Source of the DNA: Candidatus Cloacimonadota bacterium
GTDB lineage: Bacteria; Cloacimonadota; Cloacimonadia; Cloacimonadales; TCS61
Assembly: GCA_030600585.1 (NCBI GenBank)
Contig: JAUVLU010000006.1
Location: forward strand, 1-64,000
Length of the DNA stretch: 64,000 nt
Direction of reading: 5' to 3'
This document shows positions 29,407 to 39,186 of this stretch, piece after piece. The notes below the pieces were generated by a model, which saw nothing but the letters and a program-made list of their open reading frames with translations, ran no database searches and had not been told where the DNA came from. Every line of letters begins with the position of its first letter. Positions within the stretch are counted from its first letter, which is position 1. The position numbers and the translations under genes are program-made.

Positions 29407-31191
29407 CTAATCCTCTGAAGTTGCATAAGTTATTTCGGAAACGGAAGTCATTCCAGTCCGAATTCTATCTAATCCCGAGTCCATTAATGAAAGCATTCCC
29501 TGGCTTTCAGCAATTGCACGGATCTCATCTTCATCTATATCTTCACCCGATTCTACAATAGCTTTTCTTATTTCAGGTGTAAAATACAATGCTTCACAAA
29601 TATTGGTTCTGCCTTTATACCCACCATTGCATTTTTTGCATCCATCACCCGCTTCGAATATTTTACCGGATTTAAGTTCTTCTTCGGTAATTCCCATATC
29701 AAGTGCTGCAGGCCATCTTTCTTTTGAGATTGGTCTTTTGCACTTCAAACATAATTTTCTTACTAAACGTTGTGCAATAATAATGTTTATTGCGTAGGCT
29801 AGCAGGAACGTCTCTACTCCCATTTTGTACATACGTGAAATTGCACTAGGTGCATCGTTTGTATGCAATGTGGAAAAAGTAAGATGACCCGTATTTGCCA
29901 GTTTGATAGCAATTTCAGCTGTGATCTTGTCACGGATCTCGCCAACCATAACTACATCCGGGTCGTGACGAAGTATGGAACGAATAGCAGAATCAAATGT
30001 ATATCTATTTCCTATTTTTAGTTGTCTTGCACCCTTAATATGGTATTCAACCGGATCTTCAACTGTTAGGACATTGATAGCAGGATTAATAATATGATAA
30101 AGTGCTGCCATCAAAGTTGTGGATTTACCACTACCGGTAGGTCCTGTAACCAGAATAATTCCCTTTGATTTACTGATCGATTTTAAAAAATCATTTTCAG
30201 CTTTAGTCTGGAAACCAAGTTTTCTTAAGTCGGTGATAACATTCCTGTCATCAATTGTCCTGATAACAATGCTTTCAAATCTTCTTTCGTATTCAGATGA
30301 TGTAATTGGTATAATTGAAACTCTAAAACGGATAAGATGATCATCAACTATTCTTTGCATAAAGCCGTCTTGAGCAGTATCTCTTTCAAAACGATCGACA
30401 CCGACAGCTCTATCTTTCACAACTGCAGATATTGCTTCTGGTGATGTTCTTTCCTGTCTGTGCCAACGGATGAGTTTGCCATCAATTCTGAAATAAAAAT
30501 CCACAGATGATCTGCGGTATGGAATTATATGTACATCACTGGCACCCTTTCGCACAGCTTCTATTAAGCAACCTTCAAATAGATTAACAAGAAGGCTTTG
30601 GTTGATCTCTTCATCAAGGGCATATTCATCGATCTCCGCTTTAAATTTTGATTCATCCATATCCTCTATTTGTTCTTCAGCTTCTTGAAGTAGATCCAGA
30701 AATTCATTTTTCTGCGGGGCGATAATCCCAATTAATTCTTCTAGTGTTTTTAATTTACAATATACAACTTCGTATTTTTTAAATTCGGAATAAACAGGTA
30801 TCCGCTCAGTGATTTTATCTGTTGGATCTGCTGCTAGAACTATGAGTGTATTGCGTCTTCCAAAACTTAACTGATATGGCAAGATTCTTTTATAGATTAA
30901 TTCTTTTCTAAATTCTTCAGGAAACTTTAACAGCAGTTCAGTTGTATGTTTTATTTGATTACTATCCAGTTCATTTACATTAATATCAATAGAGCGAAAA
31001 GCATATAATTCTGCCAGTAAACCATAAATAGCATGATGATCGATCTTAAAATCATCAGCTAGTATTTCACCTAATCCTCTGGGATTTGAAGGATCATCAC
31101 CAGCTTGAATAATTAGTGCTTTCTCCAATGTTTTCTGATCAATTACCTCTTTTTTGAGTAATAATTGACCAAATCTGGATTTCCTGATCAA
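29407..31191 (-). CDS. GspE/PilB-type assembly ATPase
   Basis: VTGPTGSGKSTTLMAALYHI, RSILRHDPDVVMVGEIRDKITAEIAIKLANTGHLTFSTLHTNDAPSAI, Zn site CLKCKRPIS...CKKCNGGY. Confidence 0.92.
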   Translation of the reverse strand: MIRKSRFGQLLLKKEVIDQKTLEKALIIQAGDDPSNPRGLGEILADDFKIDHHAIYGLLAELYAFRSIDINVNELDSNQIKHTTELLLKFPEEFRKELIYKRILPYQLSFGRRNTLIVLAADPTDKITERIPVYSEFKKYEVVYCKLKTLEELIGIIAPQKNEFLDLLQEAEEQIEDMDESKFKAEIDEYALDEEINQSLLVNLFEGCLIEAVRKGASDVHIIPYRRSSVDFYFRIDGKLIRWHRQERTSPEAISAVVKDRAVGVDRFERDTAQDGFMQRIVDDHLIRFRVSIIPITSSEYERRFESIVIRTIDDRNVITDLRKLGFQTKAENDFLKSISKSKGIILVTGPTGSGKSTTLMAALYHIINPAINVLTVEDPVEYHIKGARQLKIGNRYTFDSAIRSILRHDPDVVMVGEIRDKITAEIAIKLANTGHLTFSTLHTNDAPSAISRMYKMGVETFLLAYAINIIIAQRLVRKLCLKCKRPISKERWPAALDMGITEEELKSGKIFEAGDGCKKCNGGYKGRTNICEALYFTPEIRKAIVESGEDIDEDEIRAIAESQGMLSLMDSGLDRIRTGMTSVSEITYATSED

Positions 31192-31205
31192 AACAACTCC
31201 TTAGA

Positions 31206-32549
31206 TTACATTCCTGGTGTATTCGGTGAAATCATTGCAACTTCAGAAGAAACAACGGTAAGTGCTGTAATAACTATTGCAATGAAAATACCAATAAATA
31301 CCTGGATAGATTGGATAATATTCTCCATTTTGTAAGTTGTTTCTTTTTCATAGAAAGTGGCGATCTGCTGTGCAGATTGAAGAATATTACCTGATTCGGT
31401 ACCGGTCGTTAAACGACTAAGTGTACTTTGATTAAAAACATCGGCTTTTTCCAGCGCAGGTACAAGTGACATTCCATCTTTTAACATTAATGGAATTGTA
31501 ATTTCTTTTATACCCTTTTCAATATACTTATTCCTACAAGCTTCAGATGAAGCTTGTAGGGTCTCAATATTATTTTCTGCTCCTGCATAGATTGCTGAAA
31601 ATACCCGGAAGAAAATTTCAATGCTGGATTTATGGATAAGATGCCCAACAACAGGCAATTTTATCATATTCTTATCACGCCAAACCATGCCTTTGGGGGT
31701 ACGCCACCAAAGGGCTGCTAAAATTATAGGGATAACAATTATTGAAACTATCCACCACCAGTTCATAGCTAAATAATCACTTATGTTAAGTGTTGCTGCT
31801 GTCATGGGTGGAAGATCAATACCAAATTTAAGGAACATCTTAGCAGTGTCGGGAAATACTTTTATAACATAATACATTACGGCTCCAAACATTGCCAGTA
31901 CAGTGAAAGCCGGCATCATCAAAGCTTGGCGCAAACTTTTTTTGTATTCCATTTCACGTTCCATGAATTTAGCAGTTGCATCATAAACTTCTGCCATATT
32001 ACCGGATTTTGTAGCCAATCCAAGCATATAAGCTGGGAATTTCCCAAATACATCCTGATGTTTTGCGAAAACTTCAGTTCCTTCCTTTCCTTTTTTTAAC
32101 TCACTTTCGATTTTCTTTAATGTTTCTTTAAGAGTTAGATTTGTCTCTTCATCTGCAAGCATGCGTAAAATTTTATCATAACTCATTTTTTCTTTTAAAA
32201 GAAAGGAACTCAAGTTTACGAACATTAGAATGCTGGAATAAGGTGGTTTCATCTTTATATCGATGATAGCTTTTTCAATCTTGGCATTCTTATAACCCAT
32301 ATTAGCCAGAGCACGACTTACTTCACCTTTTGTATATGCGAATTGTCTTCCTTTAACTTTTTTCCCGTTTGGTAATTTTATATTATAAAGAAATAAACTT
32401 TTTTTGAGAATTGAATTAATTCTAATACTATGTTTTTTGGCAAAGTTATCGATCACCTTTTTTGCCATTCTTTTGTTTGAAGCTAGAACAATTCCCTGAA
32501 TGCCCTTGCCTTGAGTGGTTATACCTTGATACCTAAATTCGTACTGCAT
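31206..32549 (-). CDS. GspF/PilC-type inner membrane protein
   Basis: FRYQGITTQGKGIQGIVLA, repeated GspF domains, TALTVVSSEVAMISPNTPGM tail. Confidence 0.88.
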   Translation of the reverse strand: MQYEFRYQGITTQGKGIQGIVLASNKRMAKKVIDNFAKKHSIRINSILKKSLFLYNIKLPNGKKVKGRQFAYTKGEVSRALANMGYKNAKIEKAIIDIKMKPPYSSILMFVNLSSFLLKEKMSYDKILRMLADEETNLTLKETLKKIESELKKGKEGTEVFAKHQDVFGKFPAYMLGLATKSGNMAEVYDATAKFMEREMEYKKSLRQALMMPAFTVLAMFGAVMYYVIKVFPDTAKMFLKFGIDLPPMTAATLNISDYLAMNWWWIVSIIVIPIILAALWWRTPKGMVWRDKNMIKLPVVGHLIHKSSIEIFFRVFSAIYAGAENNIETLQASSEACRNKYIEKGIKEITIPLMLKDGMSLVPALEKADVFNQSTLSRLTTGTESGNILQSAQQIATFYEKETTYKMENIIQSIQVFIGIFIAIVITALTVVSSEVAMISPNTPGM

Positions 32550-32583
32550 TAATTATCCCCTAAATAGAAAATATTTAAAATAC

Positions 32584-32617
32584 AGTAATATGGGAAGACA
32601 AGTCTTCCCATATTACT
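32584..32617 (-). terminator. Perfect 16-bp inverted repeat: attenuator/partial terminator or mRNA-stabilising hairpin
   Basis: AGTAATATGGGAAGAC-AA-GTCTTCCCATATTACT between pilin and pilC genes; T-rich on minus-strand 3' side. Confidence 0.6.
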
Positions 32618-32647
32618 CCAATTTTGTTTGATCGTAATAAATAAATT

Positions 32648-33079
32648 TTAGTTAGTTACAGTTGCTGATATAGTGCTTGTTGAACCAGTAATTGTAAGAT
32701 AACCACCAACATTAGCTGAACCATCATTACCTGTTTCTGTTCCAAGACCAGTAATTGTTAATACATCAGTAGCAATTGAAAGAACATATGTTCCATTACC
32801 TGTAGAACAAGTATTGGCAGGATTGCCGCTAGTTTCATAGTCATAACCAAGCCACTGTCCAACATCATCTGTGGTTCCCCATGCATTTCCACCCCCACCG
32901 TGTGTATCTGGTGTTTTGTAATATGCCAAAGCTGAAGCTGCCAGATTGTTCATATCACCCATGATTGCTGTACGGTTAGAGTTTGTAGCTTGCGCATTGA
33001 ACATTGTGATACCCACCGCAACTGCAATACCAACGATAATTACGCTTAATACGATCAATAGAATTTGTTGTGTTCCCAT
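32648..33079 (-). CDS. Probable major pilin with non-canonical MG|TQQ leader
   Basis: MGTQQILLIVLSVIIVGIAVAVGITMFNAQATNSNR helix, exported domain rich in Gly/Thr. Confidence 0.7.
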   Translation of the reverse strand: MGTQQILLIVLSVIIVGIAVAVGITMFNAQATNSNRTAIMGDMNNLAASALAYYKTPDTHGGGGNAWGTTDDVGQWLGYDYETSGNPANTCSTGNGTYVLSIATDVLTITGLGTETGNDGSANVGGYLTITGSTSTISATVTN

Positions 33080-33343
33080 TATACCCTCCTAATTTGGTTT
33101 TAAGTTCACTTTTTAATTCACTCTTTTTAAATTCACACCAAATTACATTGCAAATAGTGTGCCAATGCAATATTTTTAATAAAAAACTCAATTACTTTTT
33201 CGTAAACTACTTTATTAAGCTGTTTTAAAACATGCAAGGAAAAAATTAATTAAAGTGAAAAAAAATTGAGAAAGCATTAATATGTCATAGAAAAATTACA
33301 TTAAAAATCTATATGTAATGATATTATGTCGAAAATACAATTC

Positions 33344-33349
33344 TTGACA
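33344..33349 (+). promoter_or_regulatory. Predicted -35 element (ATTCTTGACA)
   Basis: Same ATTCTTGACA string as the 17798 and 18242 promoters, 46 nt before the gtrA-like start. Confidence 0.4.
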
Positions 33350-33395
33350 AAAAAAAGTAGCTTAATGATTAATAATCCAAAAAAAGAAGATAAAT

Positions 33396-33824
33396 ATGTT
33401 GAATAAACTTTTTGTAGAAAAAACGGATAATACTTTAATTCAGTTATTCCGCTATACATTTGTAGGTGGAATTGCATTCGTTGTTGATTTTAGTAGTCTG
33501 TATCTTCTTACAGAATTCGCAGGATTGCATTATCTTCATTCAGCAGCTATCGCTTTTATATTAGGATTAATAATAAATTATATTCTGAGTATATTATGGG
33601 TATTTAAATCTCGAGTAATTAATAAAAAATTATTTGAATTTATTATTTTTGCTATTATTGGAATTGTTGGTTTAGGCTTAAACGAATTAATTATCTGGTT
33701 TTCAACAGAACAATTAAAATTATATTATCTTCATTCAAAACTAATATCAACAGCTATAGTTTATTTCTGGAATTTTCTCGCAAGAAAATATATTTTGTAT
33801 AATAAAGGAAGTGTAAATGAATAA
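33396..33824 (+). CDS. GtrA-like family membrane protein
   Basis: [34 protein letters not shown], 4 [14 protein letters not shown]. Confidence 0.85.
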   Translation: MLNKLFVEKTDNTLIQLFRYTFVGGIAFVVDFSSLYLLTEFAGLHYLHSAAIAFILGLIINYILSILWVFKSRVINKKLFEFIIFAIIGIVGLGLNELIIWFSTEQLKLYYLHSKLISTAIVYFWNFLARKYILYNKGSVNE

Positions 33825-35388
33825 AAAAACAGCAATAATCATCGGAGCGGGACCAGCAGGTCTTACCGCAGCTTATGAATTATTAATCAAAACTGATATT
33901 AAACCAATAATCTTTGAAGCAACAAATGATATTGGTGGTATTTCAAAAACTGTGAAGTATAAAGGAAATCGTATCGATCTTGGCGGGCATAGGTTTTTTT
34001 CTAAATCTAAAAGAGTTATGGATTTCTGGCAAGATGTTCTTCCTGTACAGGGTAAATCTTCAAAAGATGATATTATTCTTGGAAGAAGAACACTTCTCTC
34101 AAGTAATACAAATGCTCCTGATCCACAAGAAGATGATGATGTGATGCTGGTTCGAAGCAGACTTTCCAGAATATTTTTCTTGCGTAACTTTTTTGATTAT
34201 CCCATTTCATTGAATATTAATACCTTTAAAAATCTTGGATTTATTAGAATATTAAGAATTGGTTTTAGTTATTTATGGTCACGTATTTTCAAAATAAAAA
34301 AAGAGAAAAACCTGGAAGATTTCTTTATCAATAGATTTGGGAAAGAACTTTATAACACTTTTTTTAAAGATTACACCCATAAAGTGTGGGGAAGACCATG
34401 CTCAGAAATTAGACCGGAATGGGGAGCGCAAAGAATTAAGGGGCTTTCGATCTCCAAAGCAATTTTCCACGCTATAAAGAGTATCTTTAAAAAAGATGAC
34501 TCTATCCATCAGAAAAATACAGAAACAAGTCTTATAGAACAATTTATGTACCCAAAATTTGGTCCCGGACAATTGTGGGAAGAGCTTGCACGGAAGATAG
34601 AAGCAAAAGGCGGAAGGATTCATCTTGATTGCAAAGTAACAGGATTGACTTCCAACAAAAATGAGATAACAACTGTTACAGTGAACAATATTAAAAGTGG
34701 AGAGAGCAAAAAAGAAAATGCTGATTATTTTTTCTCAACAATGCCCGTGAAAGACCTCATAAACTCAATGAATGATGTTCCAAAAAAAGTTACAGAAATT
34801 GCAAATGGGCTTGTCTATCGTGATTTTATAACAGTTGGATTACTATTGAGAAAATTGAAAATAAAAAATCAAACTAAACATAAAACCATAAATAACATTG
34901 TGCCCGATAATTGGATATATATTCAAGAACGTGATGTAAAAGTAGGAAGGCTTCAAATATTTAATAATTGGAGCCCGTACATGGTCAAGAATGATGATAC
35001 TGTTTGGATCGGACTGGAGTATTTTTGTAACGAAGGTGACGAGCTTTGGAGTATGACCGATAATAAATTTGCAGAATTTGCAATTAATGAATTAGAAAAA
35101 ATTGAGATCATTAGCAAGAATGATGTATTAGACAGTACTGTGATAAAAATGCCTAAAACATATCCGGCGTATTTCGGAAGTTATGATAAATTTGATGATA
35201 TTCGAAATTATGTAGATAAAATAGAGAATCTGTTTCTTATAGGAAGAAACGGAATGCATAGATATAATAATCAAGATCATTCTATGTTAACGGCTATGGA
35301 AGCAGTGGAAAATATAATTCAAAATATAAAAACTAAAGATAATATCTGGAATGTGAATACGGAAGGGGAATACCATGAAGGAAAGTGA
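33817..35388 (+). CDS. FAD-dependent amine oxidase / UDP-galactopyranose mutase-like
   Basis: [19 protein letters not shown] Rossmann motif, [19 protein letters not shown]. Confidence 0.85.
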   Translation: MNKKTAIIIGAGPAGLTAAYELLIKTDIKPIIFEATNDIGGISKTVKYKGNRIDLGGHRFFSKSKRVMDFWQDVLPVQGKSSKDDIILGRRTLLSSNTNAPDPQEDDDVMLVRSRLSRIFFLRNFFDYPISLNINTFKNLGFIRILRIGFSYLWSRIFKIKKEKNLEDFFINRFGKELYNTFFKDYTHKVWGRPCSEIRPEWGAQRIKGLSISKAIFHAIKSIFKKDDSIHQKNTETSLIEQFMYPKFGPGQLWEELARKIEAKGGRIHLDCKVTGLTSNKNEITTVTVNNIKSGESKKENADYFFSTMPVKDLINSMNDVPKKVTEIANGLVYRDFITVGLLLRKLKIKNQTKHKTINNIVPDNWIYIQERDVKVGRLQIFNNWSPYMVKNDDTVWIGLEYFCNEGDELWSMTDNKFAEFAINELEKIEIISKNDVLDSTVIKMPKTYPAYFGSYDKFDDIRNYVDKIENLFLIGRNGMHRYNNQDHSMLTAMEAVENIIQNIKTKDNIWNVNTEGEYHEGK

Positions 35389-36514
35389 AGTAAATTTATT
35401 ATTGAATGTTTTATTAATATCTTCAATTTTTTTTGCTGCTGTTGGTTTTCTGCAGGATTTGGAAAACAGTGCTAATTATGGTGGCATTGATCTACGTAAC
35501 CGAGTAGTTGGAGCCAGATTAGTAAAAGCTAACTATGATCCATATTTTTTTAAATGGAATGAAAAATATTCAGATTTTTTTCTTGATCCCAGAGATCATC
35601 CGAATTTATCAGTAAGTAGAGTTACTGTACCTCCTACGGTCTTAATGATTCATTCCATTTTTAGTGATCTACCCTATAAATTTCAGAGATATTTATGGAC
35701 AATCATTCAATGGTTACTAATTTTTTTTAGTATTTCCTTTTTCTCTCGATCGGAGAAGAATGAAATAAAATCAAAATTGATTTGGATAGTTAGTTTATTT
35801 TTTATTGCAGGTAGTTTTATCTTCCGATTACATGTTGAACGTGGGCAGATATATATTTTGTATGTTTTCTTGTTTGCTTTGAGTTATTATTTTTATAATT
35901 CAAACTTTAAAATTAATAGATTACTAAGTGGAATTATCATGGGTTATGTTTCGGCATTACGTTTTCCAATGATTATAGTTGGTTTACCTTTCCTATTATA
36001 TAAACGTTGGAAATTCATATTTGGACAAGTTATTGGATTTGTAATAGGAATTGTAATCTCTTTTAGTTTTGCTGGTTACGAAATATGGAAAAGCTATTTT
36101 AAAGCAATGCCAATCCACGGTAAGGTTCATAATGGCGTTATAAAAATTACAACTGAAAGATATCCATATATTGATATTGAAGATATGGAAAATCTATGGA
36201 TTTGGGCAAGATTACCAATTTCGGACTCTTCAATTCAAGGAATTGCAAGGAAATATTTTGGTATTCAAACATCATCTAATTTTTTATTGATTAGTTTGGT
36301 AATAAGTATTATATTATTAACAATATTATTTCTGAGAATTAAAAAACAATACGAAAATCATAATTTCCTGTTTTTATACAGTATATTAATTATCTTAGTG
36401 TCAGAACTTTTCCTCCCAGCTGCAAGGTATTCCTACAATAATGTTATCTGGCTTGTTATTCTCTCACTTATAATAATTAATTCTAAGGAGATGTTATCAC
36501 TTCTGAAGAAATAA
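35375..36514 (+). CDS. GT87/DUF2029-like multipass glycosyltransferase
   Basis: 379 aa polytopic; [43 protein letters not shown]. Confidence 0.65.
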   Translation: MKESEVNLLLNVLLISSIFFAAVGFLQDLENSANYGGIDLRNRVVGARLVKANYDPYFFKWNEKYSDFFLDPRDHPNLSVSRVTVPPTVLMIHSIFSDLPYKFQRYLWTIIQWLLIFFSISFFSRSEKNEIKSKLIWIVSLFFIAGSFIFRLHVERGQIYILYVFLFALSYYFYNSNFKINRLLSGIIMGYVSALRFPMIIVGLPFLLYKRWKFIFGQVIGFVIGIVISFSFAGYEIWKSYFKAMPIHGKVHNGVIKITTERYPYIDIEDMENLWIWARLPISDSSIQGIARKYFGIQTSSNFLLISLVISIILLTILFLRIKKQYENHNFLFLYSILIILVSELFLPAARYSYNNVIWLVILSLIIINSKEMLSLLKK

Positions 36515-36564
36515 ACAAATATTGGAAGATCTTCCTTAATTTTCTTCTAATATATTCCATCTTA

Positions 36565-37779
36565 ATGTCTGCGATCTGTATTTCATTTGATACTGTCAAC
36601 ACTTTAAAATATGGTGCTTTAGATCTTCGTAACCGTGTTGTTGGAACAAGAGTTTTATTGAATGGAGAAGATCCCTATTTTTTCAAATGGGAACAGGATA
36701 CACCGGAAGAAATAGTTGATGCACGGGATTTTTATTCTAATTTCCCAATGAGTAGACTAACTGTTCCTCCAACTGTGCTTATGCTTCATTCACCTTTTGC
36801 TTCAATTCCTTACAAAATGCAGCAGATTTTGTGGGCATTTATTCAATGGTTACTACTTCTTCTAAGTGTTATTCTGTTTTCAAATACAACTGATTCCATT
36901 ATTAAAAAGAAGATTCTCTGGATAATTGGTCTATTGATCATTGCATCGAGTTTTTTCTGGAGACTGCATATTGATAAAGGGCAGATTTATATCCTATTTG
37001 TATTTCTTATTTCCTTATCGTATTGGTTTGCTAAAAGAGAGAAGAATTACATTCTCAGTGGTTTCATTTTAGGGTTAACCGCTTCTTTCAGACCACCTGT
37101 GATATTAATGGGTATCCCGTTCCTTATTAAAAGAAAATGGAAATTTATTATCAGTGGTCTTGCAGGAATAATAATAAGCTTCATATCTTCTTTGTTTATT
37201 GCTCCATTCTCAATTTGGAAAAGTTATTTTAATTCTATGGAGTTTCATGAAAAATTTCATTTACTTATAATTCAGCCAACCTATGGTTTTTTTAATAAGA
37301 ATGTTGTAGATGGAATAAAGAATGCAATATTCTCTGCAAATATAGCAATGGAAGATTCTTCTATTCAAGATATGTTCCGTATTTTCTTTCATCTAAAAAT
37401 TAAAGCGAATATTCTTGAATTATCTTTGATCATTTGTATCTTAGTTTTAACTATCTTTTTATGGAGAAGAATAGTAAAAACAAAAGACAGTGTTTCTCTT
37501 TTTTATATTGGGATAATATTTGTAATTATCAGTAGTTTTTTCCTTCCGGCAGCTCGTCTTTCATATATCAATATTTATTGGCTGTTGCCATTATCACTGA
37601 TTGTTATTAAAACAGATGATATTAAGTGGATATTAAAACCGGAATTAATACTATTAATAGTAGGAATAGGCTTGAATACTATGTTTAGAATATTTCCCAA
37701 AGGAGTTATACTGAGTGACTATTTAATAGTATTTTATTTAGTAATTATAACATTTAGAATAACAAATTCCAAATATTAA
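36565..37779 (+). CDS. GT87/DUF2029-like multipass glycosyltransferase (paralog)
   Basis: LRNRVVGTRVLLNGEDPYFFKW, RLHIDKGQIYILFVFLISLSY; homology extends upstream of the ATG. Confidence 0.65.
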   Translation: MSAICISFDTVNTLKYGALDLRNRVVGTRVLLNGEDPYFFKWEQDTPEEIVDARDFYSNFPMSRLTVPPTVLMLHSPFASIPYKMQQILWAFIQWLLLLLSVILFSNTTDSIIKKKILWIIGLLIIASSFFWRLHIDKGQIYILFVFLISLSYWFAKREKNYILSGFILGLTASFRPPVILMGIPFLIKRKWKFIISGLAGIIISFISSLFIAPFSIWKSYFNSMEFHEKFHLLIIQPTYGFFNKNVVDGIKNAIFSANIAMEDSSIQDMFRIFFHLKIKANILELSLIICILVLTIFLWRRIVKTKDSVSLFYIGIIFVIISSFFLPAARLSYINIYWLLPLSLIVIKTDDIKWILKPELILLIVGIGLNTMFRIFPKGVILSDYLIVFYLVIITFRITNSKY

Positions 37780-39182
37780 TTATCCCTGAAATCATCGGGA
37801 TTAATATTACAACGTTTAAACTTATCGTAAAGATTCTGACGTTTTATATCTGATATTCTGGATGCTTTTGTAACATCACCATCGCATTTATTCATAAGAC
37901 TTTCTATGTATTTTTTTTCAAATTTCATTTTAGCTTCATGATAAGGTAATTCAAGAAAATGAAATGTTGTGGAATCAGGTTCTTTTGATTCTCCTTTGTA
38001 AATGTAATCAGGCAGATCTTCGGGAATGATCGTATCGTGTGAAGCAAGAGCAACAGCGTGTTCTATGGTGTTTTTCAGCTCACGTATATTTCCTTTCCAT
38101 TGATGGTTCAAAAGAATGGATAGAGTAGCATTTGATATTTTGAGTTCTTGTTTTTTGTATTTATTGGAAAATCCGGATATGAATTTGCTTACGAGAAGCT
38201 TGATATCTCCGACTCGCTCCCGTAATGGCGGAATATGCAAATTGATCACATTTAACCGATAATAAAGATCTTCTCGAAGATTCTTGTTAACTATTTCTTC
38301 TTCTAAATCTTTGTTAGTCGCTGCGATTATTCTTACATCAACGGTAACATCACTCTCACCACCGACTTGTCTGATAATACCTTTTTCTAAAGCTCTTAAC
38401 AATTTTACTTGGAATTCAAGACTGGTTTCAGTGATCTCATCGAGAAACAGTGTTCCTCCATCAGCTTCTTGAAAATATCCAATTTTGTCTTTGATCGCAC
38501 TGGTAAAGGATCCTTTTTTATGACCAAAAAGAGTGCTTTCTAAAAGGTTTTCCGGTAAACTTCCGCAGTTGATAGCAACAAAATTTTTATTACTTCTGCT
38601 GCTGTTTCGATAGATCAGATCGGCAATGAGTTCTTTGCCTACACCTGTTTCTCCGGAGATGAGAATAGTTGTATCAAGTGGTGCGATCTTTTTTACTTTT
38701 TCCATAATCTTTTGAATAGCCAAGCTGTTCCCGACAATATGAGTTCTATCAAATTCTTTATCTAAAATAGATCTCAATCTTTTGATCTCATCTGTCTGCC
38801 ATTTAGCTTTTAATAATTTTTCTATTTTCAACTTAAGCAGATCAAGATCTTCCACAGGTTTTTCAATAAATTCATCAGCACCTATTTTCATTGCATTTAC
38901 AGCCATCTCGATCGATGCTTTACCGCTGATTACCATTACAGCAATTTCCGGCCAATTCTTTTTGATTTTTTTTAGTAAGCTCAACCCGTCTTCACCAGGC
39001 ATTACAAGGTCACTAAGTGCAATCTGATAAGAATTATTTTCCAATTTTTCTAAGGCAGCCATAGCTGAGTCTGCTGTGTCGATCAAGTATTCATCTTCCA
39101 GGTGTCTTCTGAAAATATCTCTGGTATCTTTTTCATCATCTACTATCAATATCTTAGCTTTCTTCCCATTATTCTCGAACAT
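37776..39182 (-). CDS. Sigma54-dependent NtrC-family response regulator
   Basis: REC + AAA+ (ISGETGVGKELIADLIYRNSSRSNKNFVAINCGSLPENLLESTLFGHKKGSFTSA) + Fis-type HTH. Confidence 0.93.
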   Translation of the reverse strand: MFENNGKKAKILIVDDEKDTRDIFRRHLEDEYLIDTADSAMAALEKLENNSYQIALSDLVMPGEDGLSLLKKIKKNWPEIAVMVISGKASIEMAVNAMKIGADEFIEKPVEDLDLLKLKIEKLLKAKWQTDEIKRLRSILDKEFDRTHIVGNSLAIQKIMEKVKKIAPLDTTILISGETGVGKELIADLIYRNSSRSNKNFVAINCGSLPENLLESTLFGHKKGSFTSAIKDKIGYFQEADGGTLFLDEITETSLEFQVKLLRALEKGIIRQVGGESDVTVDVRIIAATNKDLEEEIVNKNLREDLYYRLNVINLHIPPLRERVGDIKLLVSKFISGFSNKYKKQELKISNATLSILLNHQWKGNIRELKNTIEHAVALASHDTIIPEDLPDYIYKGESKEPDSTTFHFLELPYHEAKMKFEKKYIESLMNKCDGDVTKASRISDIKRQNLYDKFKRCNINPDDFRDN

Positions 39183-39186
39183 ATAA

